Origin: Lachnospiraceae bacterium
Lineage (GTDB): Bacteria; Bacillota; Clostridia; Lachnospirales; Lachnospiraceae
Direction: 5' to 3'
DNA length: 33,436 nt
Assembly (NCBI GenBank): GCA_017624835.1
Contig: JAGAMG010000003.1
Coordinates: 1-33,436, forward strand
Shown here: piece by piece, positions 8,191-15,904 of the stretch
Numbering within the stretch: position 1 is the first letter of the stretch
How the letters are laid out: each line of letters opens with the position of its first letter
Made by a program: the position numbers and the translations under genes
Notes under the pieces: generated by a model
Databases searched by the model: none
Seen by the model: the letters and a program-made list of their open reading frames with translations, nothing else
Told to the model about the DNA's origin: nothing

Positions 8191-9900
8191 TTATTTTGCT
8201 TTTTTCTGCTTAGCAAAGGTCTGAACACCTTCCACTACAAGGAAGATAGCCAAAATAGCCATTGCAGCTGCAAAAATCATCTGGAACCAATCGCCCCATG
8301 CTGCACCTGCAGAAGCAATCAGTTTAATCTTATTGATAACAGTCATAACCAAACTGGAAAGAGTTGCTGCAAGCATAAATACCATAGGAATGTAGAACAT
8401 CTTATTGTTCTTACCTACGTTACCAAGCCAAGCTGCTACTGCCATCAAAGCAATACCTGCAAGAAGCTGGTTCGCTGCACCAAAGAGACCCCAAATCTGG
8501 CTGAGCTGTAATCCACCAAGGATACTACCAATCAATACCATGGAAACAGTACCAAAGAGAGGATGTGCAAGAATCTTACGAATACCGGTTGCATCCTTCC
8601 AGGTAGCTTCACCTTCCTTAAGTACCAGCTCGGAGAACATAAATCTGCTCAAACGAGTACCGGTATCAAGAGAAGTTAAAGCAAATACGGAAACTGCCAA
8701 AGTAAGCAATGCGTAAATGGTTAAATAAACACCACTGCCTTCACCGCCGAACATACTTGCAATACCTGCTGCAAATGCTGCAGAAGGAGAACCGAATGCG
8801 CCATCCAGATACTTCTGGAATACCACACCTACTGCAATCAGGGATACAATACCCAAAGCAGACTCGATTAACATGGAACCATAACCGATAACCTTAGCAT
8901 CCTTCTCGTTGGCAAGCTGTTTGGAGGAAGTACCGGTAGAAATCAGGCTGTGGAAACCGGAACATGCACCACAAGCTACAGTAATAAACAAAGTAGGGAA
9001 TAAATAATTACCTGCCTTAGGCTCCCAACCGGTAAATGCCGGAATGGTAAATTCTACATTGCCGGTAAATGCAGATAATACAATACCGATTACTGCCAAA
9101 GCCATCATTGCATAAAGCAGGAAGCTGGACAGATAATCACGGGGCTGTAATAAAATCCATACAGGAATCAGGGATGCTACACAAAGATAGATACCAATTA
9201 CCACAATCCATGCAGTACGTCCCATAGCCAGACCAAAGTTAAGACCGATTACAACACTGAGAATAATTCCCACGATACCAATAATAGTTGCAGGAACAGT
9301 CTTAACACCCAAACGGCTTGTTAAGATACCATATACAATTGCCAATAAAATAAATAACATGGAAATAATAGCTGTGGTCTGATTACCGGTGGGATTTGCA
9401 ACAATACCAAAGGTTACACCAGCATCCGCCGGTGTGAAAAAGGTACCTGCTACTACGTTAACGAAGGAAGCAATTACCAGAATCAGAACCAAAAGTGCAA
9501 AGATGATAAACAACTTCTGTGCTCTGCGTCCCATGGAATCCTTAATGATTTCACCTACGGATTTTCCATCGTGACGTACAGATGCAAATAAGGAACCAAA
9601 GTCCTGAAGACCGCCAAAGAAGATACCACCAACGATACACCAAATAAATACAGGAACCCAACCAAAGATGGATGCCTGGATAGGTCCGTTAATAGGACCG
9701 GCACCTGCGATAGAAGAAAAATGGTGTCCCATAAGAACTGCCGGTGGGGCAGCCACATAGTCAACGCCGTCTTCCATCTCTACTGCAGGAGTTTTTCTTG
9801 AAGGGTCAATACCCCACTGCTTGCAAAGCCAGTTACCATAGAAAATGTAACCAAGTACCAGCAGTGCAATTGCTGCAAGAATGATAAGTAATGCTGTCAT
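8191..9900 (-). CDS. cstA: CstA family peptide/pyruvate transporter
   Basis: CstA-family carriers are multi-pass membrane proteins; E. coli CstA is linked to peptide uptake and the related BtsT imports pyruvate. The 569-residue sequence is nearly all hydrophobic helices and carries family blocks in order: YGNWLCKQWGIDPSRKTPA near residues 21-39, HHFSSIAGAGPINGP near 59-73, FGWVPVFIW, VRHDGKSVGEI near 108-118, a GACSGFHSLISTGTSSKQL block in the middle and SLDTGTRLSRF later. It is shorter than the roughly 700-residue E. coli protein but typical of the compact clostridial form. AAGGAG lies 11 bases before ATG 9900. A terminator follows. It may be co-transcribed with the gene ending at 9934. Peptide or pyruvate specificity cannot be told from sequence. 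Confidence 0.9.
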   Translation of the reverse strand: MTALLIILAAIALLVLGYIFYGNWLCKQWGIDPSRKTPAVEMEDGVDYVAAPPAVLMGHHFSSIAGAGPINGPIQASIFGWVPVFIWCIVGGIFFGGLQDFGSLFASVRHDGKSVGEIIKDSMGRRAQKLFIIFALLVLILVIASFVNVVAGTFFTPADAGVTFGIVANPTGNQTTAIISMLFILLAIVYGILTSRLGVKTVPATIIGIVGIILSVVIGLNFGLAMGRTAWIVVIGIYLCVASLIPVWILLQPRDYLSSFLLYAMMALAVIGIVLSAFTGNVEFTIPAFTGWEPKAGNYLFPTLFITVACGACSGFHSLISTGTSSKQLANEKDAKVIGYGSMLIESALGIVSLIAVGVVFQKYLDGAFGSPSAAFAAGIASMFGGEGSGVYLTIYALLTLAVSVFALTSLDTGTRLSRFMFSELVLKEGEATWKDATGIRKILAHPLFGTVSMVLIGSILGGLQLSQIWGLFGAANQLLAGIALMAVAAWLGNVGKNNKMFYIPMVFMLAATLSSLVMTVINKIKLIASAGAAWGDWFQMIFAAAMAILAIFLVVEGVQTFAKQKKAK

Positions 9901-9933
9901 TTTTCATTTCTCTCCTTTTCGTAAAAATATGAC

Positions 9934-10428
9934 TTAAATATATATATTGCTTATAAGCTTCTTCAGGCTCTGACCCAGGCGGTTATGGACCACTCTGCCG
10001 GAAGATAACTCTATGGCAATCAATCTATAATTACTCCAGCCATGAATGCTGAAGCAATAGCTCTTATAATGACGGATTTTCTTAATCCTGTTAAAAGCTT
10101 CTTCCTCAATTTTGTCTGCAAGTATAATCAATGCAGCATCGGTATTCTTATGTCCCTCACCGGGTCTGACTCTCTCCATACATTCTGACCAGGCTTTTTC
10201 GTCCAATTCTTCCAAACGGGATAATGTAAGTTGTTCCTCCGTTGCAAAAAAGATATATTCTTTTGATTCCGATTCAAAAAGCTTTGCACTTTTTAATAAA
10301 AAATACTGCTCATCATGGGTACAAAACTCCGCTTCCGCTGCGAAGGGTTCTGTCACATTTTCTAATTTGATATTATAATATCGTTTAAAAGCCGGTAACA
10401 GCTTTTCCAATTCTTCTGTTAAATTCAT
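9934..10428 (-). CDS. Uncharacterised protein, possibly DUF8052-like
   Basis: This 164-residue soluble protein resembles a small clostridial family that I recall as DUF8052 (number from memory, unchecked). Matching features are an early LLPAFKRYYNI stretch, AEFCTHDEQYFLLKSAKLF, a central VRPGEGHKNTDAALIILAD block and a late KKIRHYKSYCFSIHGWSNYRLIAIEL segment followed by a VVHNRLGQSLKKL end. No signal peptide or membrane segment is seen. ATG 10428 was chosen because AGGAG lies six bases before it; an open extension to 10476 has no ribosome site and would overlap the preceding gene. It sits 16 bases after that gene, so both are probably one transcript. The function is unknown. Confidence 0.75.
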   Translation of the reverse strand: MNLTEELEKLLPAFKRYYNIKLENVTEPFAAEAEFCTHDEQYFLLKSAKLFESESKEYIFFATEEQLTLSRLEELDEKAWSECMERVRPGEGHKNTDAALIILADKIEEEAFNRIKKIRHYKSYCFSIHGWSNYRLIAIELSSGRVVHNRLGQSLKKLISNIYI

Positions 10429-10444
10429 GAAAATCTCCTGCTTA

Positions 10445-10816
10445 TTATTTTCCTGTATTGTCGTTTGGAGGAGCAAACTCTGCTTCCGGCATCTTCTCCT
10501 TTAGAGCCTCCATTAAAGCCTTAGCTGCCTTGGTTCCGGGAAGCTGCACCTGAGCAAGTTCACCTTCCTTAGTACAAATCACCAAATTCTCTACCGGAAT
10601 CTCTCCTTTCCCGCAACAAAGCTTTGCAGGTACCAGCATAACTCTGCGAAAGCATCTACTGATATCGTTATAAGGAATATAATAAATCCGAAACCCTCTC
10701 TTCACATACAGACAACTTTCCCCTATACGAAGCACACCAATTTGTCTTGCATTCTTATATTCAGTTTGAAGAATCCCCATATCTGCTATCCTTGTGGAAA
10801 GTGCATAGAGCCTCAT
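10445..10816 (-). CDS. Hypothetical protein, first gene of a two- to three-gene unit
   Basis: I do not recognise this 123-residue protein. It is soluble and mostly beta-rich: RIGESCLYVKRGFRIYYIPYNDISRCFRRV (split here as two adjacent strands) is followed by NLVICTKEGELAQVQLPG and a C-terminal amphipathic helix KAAKALMEALKEKMPE. Beta strands followed by one helix recall pleckstrin-like bacterial domains, but that is only a shape guess. GGAGG lies eight bases before ATG 10816 and a candidate promoter lies upstream, so it appears to head the unit with the gene at 9934-10428 and perhaps cstA. Confidence 0.7.
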   Translation of the reverse strand: MRLYALSTRIADMGILQTEYKNARQIGVLRIGESCLYVKRGFRIYYIPYNDISRCFRRVMLVPAKLCCGKGEIPVENLVICTKEGELAQVQLPGTKAAKALMEALKEKMPEAEFAPPNDNTGK

Positions 10817-10843
10817 GGATATTTCCTCCAGCCTTTAAATTTC

Positions 10844-10857
10844 AACACGTTAACACG
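10844..10857. repeat. Tandem AACACG repeat upstream of the 10816 gene
   Basis: AACACG occurs twice, eight bases apart (10844-10849 and 10852-10857), around TT. It lies between the candidate -10 box and the ribosome site of the gene starting at 10816, where a repressor or RNA-binding factor could act. It is short enough to be chance. Confidence 0.3.
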
Positions 10858-10866
10858 CTAAATCAA

Positions 10867-10894
10867 ATTTAACACAATTCTACATAAAATTCAA
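10867..10894 (-). promoter_or_regulatory. Candidate promoter for the 10816 gene
   Basis: The minus strand reads TTGAAT (10894-10889), a 16-base spacer and TTAAAT (10872-10867). Both boxes deviate by one or two bases from consensus. It lies just after the acyltransferase stop codon at 10903. Confidence 0.45.
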
Positions 10895-10902
10895 GTGCGA
10901 TT

Positions 10903-11952
10903 TTACAACAATTTACGAAATACCGCAATTTTTTTCAAAATATTTGTAACAATTGCACCAATCACAACAGATACCAACAGCCAGCAAAATACTGCTACCA
11001 CCCAGGTTGCCACAGGCTCTACTGCATCATAAATAAATACCAGATTATCCTTTATCTGTCTTTCAAACAAATAAACCCCAAACACACCGTTTCCCACAAA
11101 CAAACACAGCTTTTGCAGCCACTGCGGTAAGGTTACAGTGTCACATAATTTTTTCACATCCACAAAAATTGCAAGCACATAAACAAACACAAGACCTTGT
11201 AAGGAATATTCGGTATCTCCATTTGTCTGATAGGCAAGATTTGCTTCCGCCACATTAATCATTAACGCCACTATTGCTGCAATATTTATGATAAGCAGGT
11301 TCTTTCGGCTCTGTAGGACTTTCTCTCCTCTGTAAGCAATAAAATGCCCTAACAAGGGATAGATAATCATCATGGTATTTACAGGAATTTTAATATTCAG
11401 CGAATCATTTTCCCAGAGACGATTTACAATGGGAAGAATTCCATCCACCAATACACAAATTCCGAACAAATAATAATAATGAATATCCTCCATATGTTTT
11501 GCCAACACTCTCAAAAAAGGCATAATAATCAGAAATCCCAGATAGAGATATAAATACCAATACTGACTGATAATGGGCTGGCAATACATAATTTTTAAGC
11601 CTAAAAGTACATCAAAACCCATTTCCGGAATCTGTAAATAGGTCCAAAAAAACTGAAATAAGGAAAACACAATCACTGTGATTACCATTCTTCCTAAACG
11701 CTTCATGGTTTGCTTCATGTTTTCTTCTCTATGAAGCAACAGGGCACCTGAAATCATCAAAAAAAGCATATTACAGATTTGCGCAAGAGAAAACAATATT
11801 AGGGAAATATAATAGGATGCGGACATTCCCGCAATGGTATAGTGAAGCTTTCCACGCACACCTGTATGAATATATAGTACAGCAAATATGGCGATAATTC
11901 TAAGGAGCTCCAGATAGACTAATTTTGATGAATTTGCTTTCTTCTGCATCAT
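10903..11952 (-). CDS. Membrane acyltransferase, acyltransferase 3 family
   Basis: Acyltransferase 3 proteins move acetyl or other acyl groups onto sugars, peptidoglycan or surface polymers. The 349-residue protein is an all-helical membrane protein with about ten hydrophobic segments. It opens with the diagnostic YLELLRIIAIFAVLYIHTG (Arg at about residue 18, His at about residue 29, both conserved in the family). There is no extracellular SGNH domain of the OatA type. It follows rluD after 34 bases and may read through from that operon, or be separate. Two adjacent ATG codons (11952 and 11949) fit the GAGG site; the second has better spacing. The acceptor cannot be predicted. Confidence 0.85.
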   Translation of the reverse strand: MMQKKANSSKLVYLELLRIIAIFAVLYIHTGVRGKLHYTIAGMSASYYISLILFSLAQICNMLFLMISGALLLHREENMKQTMKRLGRMVITVIVFSLFQFFWTYLQIPEMGFDVLLGLKIMYCQPIISQYWYLYLYLGFLIIMPFLRVLAKHMEDIHYYYLFGICVLVDGILPIVNRLWENDSLNIKIPVNTMMIIYPLLGHFIAYRGEKVLQSRKNLLIINIAAIVALMINVAEANLAYQTNGDTEYSLQGLVFVYVLAIFVDVKKLCDTVTLPQWLQKLCLFVGNGVFGVYLFERQIKDNLVFIYDAVEPVATWVVAVFCWLLVSVVIGAIVTNILKKIAVFRKLL

Positions 11953-11986
11953 TTTTCCTCACATAAATAAGCTTATAATTTCATAA

Positions 11987-12895
11987 CTATAAAACCTGTA
12001 ATAAATGCTCAAAATATTCCGGTAAAGGTGCATCCACTTCTATATATTCTCCTGTTACAGGATGCTGAAATCCCAATATTTTTGCATGTAACGTCTGTCC
12101 CTGCAACGAAAAAGGACATTTTCTATTACTGTAAACCTCATCGCCCACCAAAGGATGTCCGATACTGGCCATATGCACACGTATCTGATGGGTTCTGCCT
12201 GTTTCTAATACACATTCAATGTAGGTATAATTCTGAAACCGCTGTAACACTCGATAATGAGTTACCGCATGCTTCCCGTTTTTCTCATTCACTGCCATCT
12301 TTTTTCTATCCGTAGGGTGTCTGCCCACAGGCTTATTGATCACTCCCTCATCCTCCTTCAAAACACCGTAGCAAATGGCATGATATCTTCTGTTTATGGA
12401 ATGCACCTTTAATTGCTCTGCAATACAATTATGTGCCTTATCATTTTTACAGACAATTATGGAACCGGTGGTATCCATGTCAATCCTGTGTACAATCCCG
12501 GGACGCATAACACCGTTAATCCCGGAAAGCTCATTGCCGCAATGATACATTAAAGCGTTTACTAAGGTTCCGCTATAATGTCCGGCTGCCGGATGCACCA
12601 CCATTCCCTTGGGTTTATTGATTACGATTACATCCTTATCCTCATACAAAATATCCAACGGAATATTTTCCGGTTCAATATCCGGTTCCACGGATTCCGG
12701 CAACTCAAAAGCCACCTCATCGTCCGTTTTTACACGATAGCTTCCCTTTACCGGCTTTTCGTTTACCAATACTCTTTCTTCCTTTATCATTTTTTGAATA
12801 AAGGAACGTGACAAAGAATCGATAAGCATGCTGACACACTTATCGATTCTTTCATCCTCCATCTCTTCGGTTATCCGGAAGCGAAAACTTTCCAT
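11987..12895 (-). CDS. rluD: RluA family pseudouridine synthase (RluD-like)
   Basis: RluA-family enzymes convert specific uridines in 23S rRNA to pseudouridine. The 302-residue protein has an N-terminal S4 RNA-binding domain (about 14-75, RIDKCVSMLIDSLSRSFIQK) and the catalytic domain (about 85-290). The signature HRIDMDTTGSIIV near residues 136-148 holds the catalytic Asp; the usual TSG reads TTG. The HQIRVHMASIGHPLVGD block near residue 238 is also typical. Its ATG shares a base with the lspA stop (TAATG), so translation is coupled; lspA-rluD is a conserved pair in Firmicutes. The exact rRNA target is inferred. Confidence 0.92.
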   Translation of the reverse strand: MESFRFRITEEMEDERIDKCVSMLIDSLSRSFIQKMIKEERVLVNEKPVKGSYRVKTDDEVAFELPESVEPDIEPENIPLDILYEDKDVIVINKPKGMVVHPAAGHYSGTLVNALMYHCGNELSGINGVMRPGIVHRIDMDTTGSIIVCKNDKAHNCIAEQLKVHSINRRYHAICYGVLKEDEGVINKPVGRHPTDRKKMAVNEKNGKHAVTHYRVLQRFQNYTYIECVLETGRTHQIRVHMASIGHPLVGDEVYSNRKCPFSLQGQTLHAKILGFQHPVTGEYIEVDAPLPEYFEHLLQVL

Positions 12896-13431
12896 TACTT
12901 TATCTCCTCACGTTTGTTTCGCTTAAAGTCAAGAAATTCCAAATCCTTTTCGCTGTAAACAAATAAAAACAAAATAAACAAACCAATAGTTCCTACCACC
13001 ACATAAATGTCTGCCACATTAAAGATTGGATAATCAATCAATATAAAAGAAATAAAATCCACTACATAATCCAGACGGATGCGGTCTATCATATTACCGA
13101 TTCCCCCGGAAATAATTGCCGCCACTGCCACATGCAGTACGCAGAATTTCTTCTGCTGGGGCAAACGGAACAAAAAGAACAGTAATACTAAAACAAATAC
13201 AATTCCCAAAGTTAAAATAAGTACCTTCTGATTTTGAAACATACCAAAAGCAGAACCACGATTCTCCAAATATTGTAATTCCAATACGCCATCTATTAAC
13301 ACATAAGCCGGCCGTTCTTTTAGGTTTGCAACTGCCAAATGCTTGGTATATTGGTCAAAAACAAGCAATAACGCCGCAATGATAAGGTCTATTACAAGCA
13401 TTACACTTCTTTTTACTTCCTTCTTATTCAT
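12895..13431 (-). CDS. lspA: Lipoprotein signal peptidase (signal peptidase II)
   Basis: LspA is the aspartyl membrane protease that cuts the signal peptide from diacylglyceryl-prolipoproteins. The 178-residue protein has four hydrophobic helices and the family motifs: FDQYTKHLAV, a LENRGSAFGMF segment, GGIGNMIDRIRLDYVVDF (catalytic Asp in VVD) and FNVADIYV (second catalytic Asp). ATG 13431 is chosen because AGAGG lies six bases before it. The frame is open further upstream, but that part lies inside aroB. The gene overlaps the aroB end by eight bases. A lipoprotein D,D-carboxypeptidase encoded nearby would be one substrate. Confidence 0.95.
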   Translation of the reverse strand: MNKKEVKRSVMLVIDLIIAALLLVFDQYTKHLAVANLKERPAYVLIDGVLELQYLENRGSAFGMFQNQKVLILTLGIVFVLVLLFFLFRLPQQKKFCVLHVAVAAIISGGIGNMIDRIRLDYVVDFISFILIDYPIFNVADIYVVVGTIGLFILFLFVYSEKDLEFLDFKRNKREEIK

Positions 13432-14533
13432 AATCATCCTCTTCACTATAATAGATTTCCTTAATGGCTGCCAAAATTTCTTCCTCTGTAACCGTCTTAT
13501 CAATGACAGCCTTACCGATTTTCTTTAACAGCACAAACTTAATTTTACCTGCTTCCATCTTCTTGTCCGACTTGGTAAGTGCAAGAATTTCCTCAGGGTT
13601 AATGCCATCTACAGAAATAGGCAGATAAAAGGGCACAAACATATCACGGATTTCATAATATTCTTCCATGGAAAGCATCTCTCTTTTCCAGGAAATGTAA
13701 GCAGCTGCAACAATACCCAATGCCACACACTCGCCATGGTAAAGTTCAAAATTCTTTGCTTTTTCAATGGCATGTCCAATGGTATGTCCCAAATTTAAAA
13801 GTGCTCTGTCTCCCTGCTCGGTGGGATCCTTTTCCACTACCAGCTTCTTTACGGTACAACTGCGTACCAGCATTTCTTCCAGCACATCCAAATCACGCTC
13901 ACAAATTTCATACATATTTTCAATGAGCCATTCATAAAAAGCCACATCCTTAATCAAACCATGCTTCATTACCTCTGCAAAGCCCGAGAAAAACTGACGT
14001 TCTTCCAAGGTTCTCAAAACAGAAAAGTTCATATACACCAGCTTAGGCATCTTAAATGCCCCCACCATATTTTTGTAACCATCAAAATCCACCCCTGTTT
14101 TTCCACCGATGGAGCTGTCAGTCTGAGCCAGCAAGGTGGTAGGTACCTGTACAAAATCAATGCCGCGAAGGTAGGTAGCTGCCGCAAATCCGGTCAAATC
14201 ACCTACTACACCACCACCAAGAGCTAAAAGCATATCCTTTCTGTCAAGTCCTTCTTCAATCAGAAATTGATAAAGAGCTCTTACCACATCAAGGTTTTTA
14301 TTCTGTTCTCCCTCAGGAAATACATACTTTACAACTTTCACACATTTGCCATTCAGCAAACCAAGCAGCTCTTCTCCATAGATTTCATTCACTTTGGAAT
14401 CCGTTACAATACAAATTCTTCTGTTTTCAATGTCAAGAGCCGCAAGCTCCTCACAAAGTTCCTCAAAGGATTTGCTGAATACAATATCATAACAGGGTTT
14501 TTTATTCATTAAAACCGGTAATCTCTGTGCCAT
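13424..14533 (-). CDS. aroB: 3-dehydroquinate synthase
   Basis: AroB converts DAHP to 3-dehydroquinate, the second step of the shikimate pathway, using NAD and a divalent metal. The 369-residue protein shows GGGVVGDLTGFAAATYLRG (about 99-117), the PTTLLAQTDSSIGGKTGVD block (about 125-143) and metal-binding HTIGHAIEK (about 248) with HGECV (about 264). ATG 14533 is preferred over an in-frame ATG six codons earlier because GGAG lies seven bases before it. It is first in aroB-lspA-rluD; no other shikimate gene is near. The upstream sepF terminator implies its own promoter in 14534-14590, which I could not define clearly. Confidence 0.95.
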   Translation of the reverse strand: MAQRLPVLMNKKPCYDIVFSKSFEELCEELAALDIENRRICIVTDSKVNEIYGEELLGLLNGKCVKVVKYVFPEGEQNKNLDVVRALYQFLIEEGLDRKDMLLALGGGVVGDLTGFAAATYLRGIDFVQVPTTLLAQTDSSIGGKTGVDFDGYKNMVGAFKMPKLVYMNFSVLRTLEERQFFSGFAEVMKHGLIKDVAFYEWLIENMYEICERDLDVLEEMLVRSCTVKKLVVEKDPTEQGDRALLNLGHTIGHAIEKAKNFELYHGECVALGIVAAAYISWKREMLSMEEYYEIRDMFVPFYLPISVDGINPEEILALTKSDKKMEAGKIKFVLLKKIGKAVIDKTVTEEEILAAIKEIYYSEEDDYE

Positions 14534-14590
14534 CGTCTTTCTCCATTCCATTTTTATGTATTTCTATTGTAATTTCAAAATCTTTACAAC

Positions 14591-14628
14591 ATAAAAAACT
14601 TCCCATAGAGCATCAAACGGGAAGTTTT
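14591..14628 (-). terminator. Terminator after sepF
   Basis: A perfect 10-bp stem (AAAACTTCCC at 14595-14604, GGGAAGTTTT at 14619-14628) is followed in minus-strand RNA by UUUUUUAUG. It begins eight bases after the sepF stop codon and marks the end of the HlyD-like/ylmE/sepF unit. Confidence 0.85.
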
Positions 14629-14635
14629 CTAAACT

Positions 14636-15166
14636 TTATAATCCGTTGTTAATAGGCATCTCAAAGGAGCCTGTACCGAAAATATCCTGAAAATCACCTG
14701 AAACATCCACACTTGCAGGTGTGATAATAAAAATATAGTGTGAAATTTTTTGTAAATTTCCTGAAATCGCAAAGCAGGAACCGGATGTAAAATCAATAAT
14801 ACGCTGGGCAATATCCACATCCAGACCTTCCAGATTCAGCACTACCGTTCTGTTCGCAAGTAAGGTTTCTGTAATCTCTCTTGCATCCTCTACGGAAGTA
14901 GGCTTAATCACACAAACCTCCATACCGGTACCGGGCATTCTCCTGGTAACGGACTGGCGTATAGGTGTAACCTTGGGCTGCGTAGTTCTCTTAGGTGCTC
15001 TATCCTCAAAATCATCCTCTTCCTTGGTAGCTTTTACCTTAGAAGGCAGCTTTTTAGGCGCAGGCATTTCATCCTCATCATCATCTAAATAATCATCATC
15101 CAGATAATCATCCTCATCCTCATCATTCAGTTTCATGTAATTTAAAAACTTGTCCATTACTCCCAT
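14636..15166 (-). CDS. sepF: Cell division protein SepF
   Basis: SepF polymerises on the membrane and ties FtsZ filaments to it during septum formation. The 176-residue protein has an N-terminal membrane-binding helix (MGVMDKFLNYMKL), a very acidic Asp-rich linker (about 14-35), a basic linker and the C-terminal SepF domain (about 80-170) with VCVIKPTSVEDAREI and a VVLNLEGLDVDIAQRIIDF core. GGAG lies nine bases before ATG 15166. It follows ylmE by 24 bases, as in the Bacillus ylm cluster, and ends the operon at a strong terminator. The long acidic tract is more pronounced than in Bacillus subtilis SepF. Confidence 0.95.
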   Translation of the reverse strand: MGVMDKFLNYMKLNDEDEDDYLDDDYLDDDEDEMPAPKKLPSKVKATKEEDDFEDRAPKRTTQPKVTPIRQSVTRRMPGTGMEVCVIKPTSVEDAREITETLLANRTVVLNLEGLDVDIAQRIIDFTSGSCFAISGNLQKISHYIFIITPASVDVSGDFQDIFGTGSFEMPINNGL

Positions 15167-15190
15167 TTATTGATTCTCCTTCTTCGGATT

Positions 15191-15904
15191 CTAGATATTA
15201 TAATTACGCTCCCCAAAGATGCCTGTACCGACTCTTACATGGGTAGCACCCTCTTCTACTGCAACAGTATAATCTCCTGTCATCCCCATAGAAAGTATAC
15301 TCATAGAAACATTATCAATGTTTTTGCGGCTTATGTCAACAGACAATTGCTTTAATTTCTGAAAATATTCTCTGTTTAAGGCGGAATCTTCTACAAAAGG
15401 AGCAATTGTCATAAGTCCTTTTATATGTATACCCGGCAACTTTGCTATTTCCTCCACTAACGCAATCGCTTCCTCTGTAGTGGCTCCAAATTTACTTTCT
15501 TCCCGGGCAACATTTACTTCAATCAGAATATTAACTTCCACATTCTTTTTTAAAGCCTGGATACTGATTTCTTCTGCAAGACGCAAGCTGTCCACACTAT
15601 GTATCAAAAACACCTTGTCCACAATGTATTTTACCTTATTGCGCTGCAAATGTCCAATCATATGCCAACGAATATCCTCCGGTAACTGTGGAATCTTATC
15701 CAATAATTCCTGCACCTTATTTTCACCAAAATCCCTTGCCCCGGCTTTATAGGCTTCCTGAAGCATTTCCAGTGGTTTTGTTTTACTTACCGCTATTAAG
15801 GTTACCTCCTCGGGATTTCTATTTGCCTGTTTGCATGCTGAAAGAATATTTTCTTTTACTTTAGTAAAATTTACCGCTATAAGATTATCTTGAATCATAC
15901 TCAT
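15191..15904 (-). CDS. ylmE: YggS/YlmE family PLP-binding protein
   Basis: This family (YggS, YlmE, PROSC/PLPBP in humans) binds pyridoxal phosphate and helps maintain free PLP and amino-acid balance; no firm catalytic activity is known. The 237-residue protein has the PLP lysine in IAVSKTKPLEM near residue 42, the RDFGENKVQELLDK segment, the IRWHMIGHLQRNKVKYI signature near 78-94 and a C-terminal HVRVGTGIFGERNY phosphate-binding end. Its ATG overlaps the preceding gene's stop (ATGA), indicating coupled translation. sepF follows directly, the usual neighbour in Firmicutes. Confidence 0.93.
   Translation of the reverse strand: MSMIQDNLIAVNFTKVKENILSACKQANRNPEEVTLIAVSKTKPLEMLQEAYKAGARDFGENKVQELLDKIPQLPEDIRWHMIGHLQRNKVKYIVDKVFLIHSVDSLRLAEEISIQALKKNVEVNILIEVNVAREESKFGATTEEAIALVEEIAKLPGIHIKGLMTIAPFVEDSALNREYFQKLKQLSVDISRKNIDNVSMSILSMGMTGDYTVAVEEGATHVRVGTGIFGERNYNI

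Noticed and set aside
10903-11952. Acyltransferase as a sign of a horizontally acquired surface-polymer island
   Set aside because: No mobile-element gene, repeat, glycosyltransferase or obvious composition shift flanks it; one lone acyltransferase 3 gene is ordinary in Clostridia.
13432-13503. N-terminal extension of lspA by 24 codons
   Set aside because: It lies inside aroB in another frame and has no ribosome site; ATG 13431 has AGAGG at the right distance.
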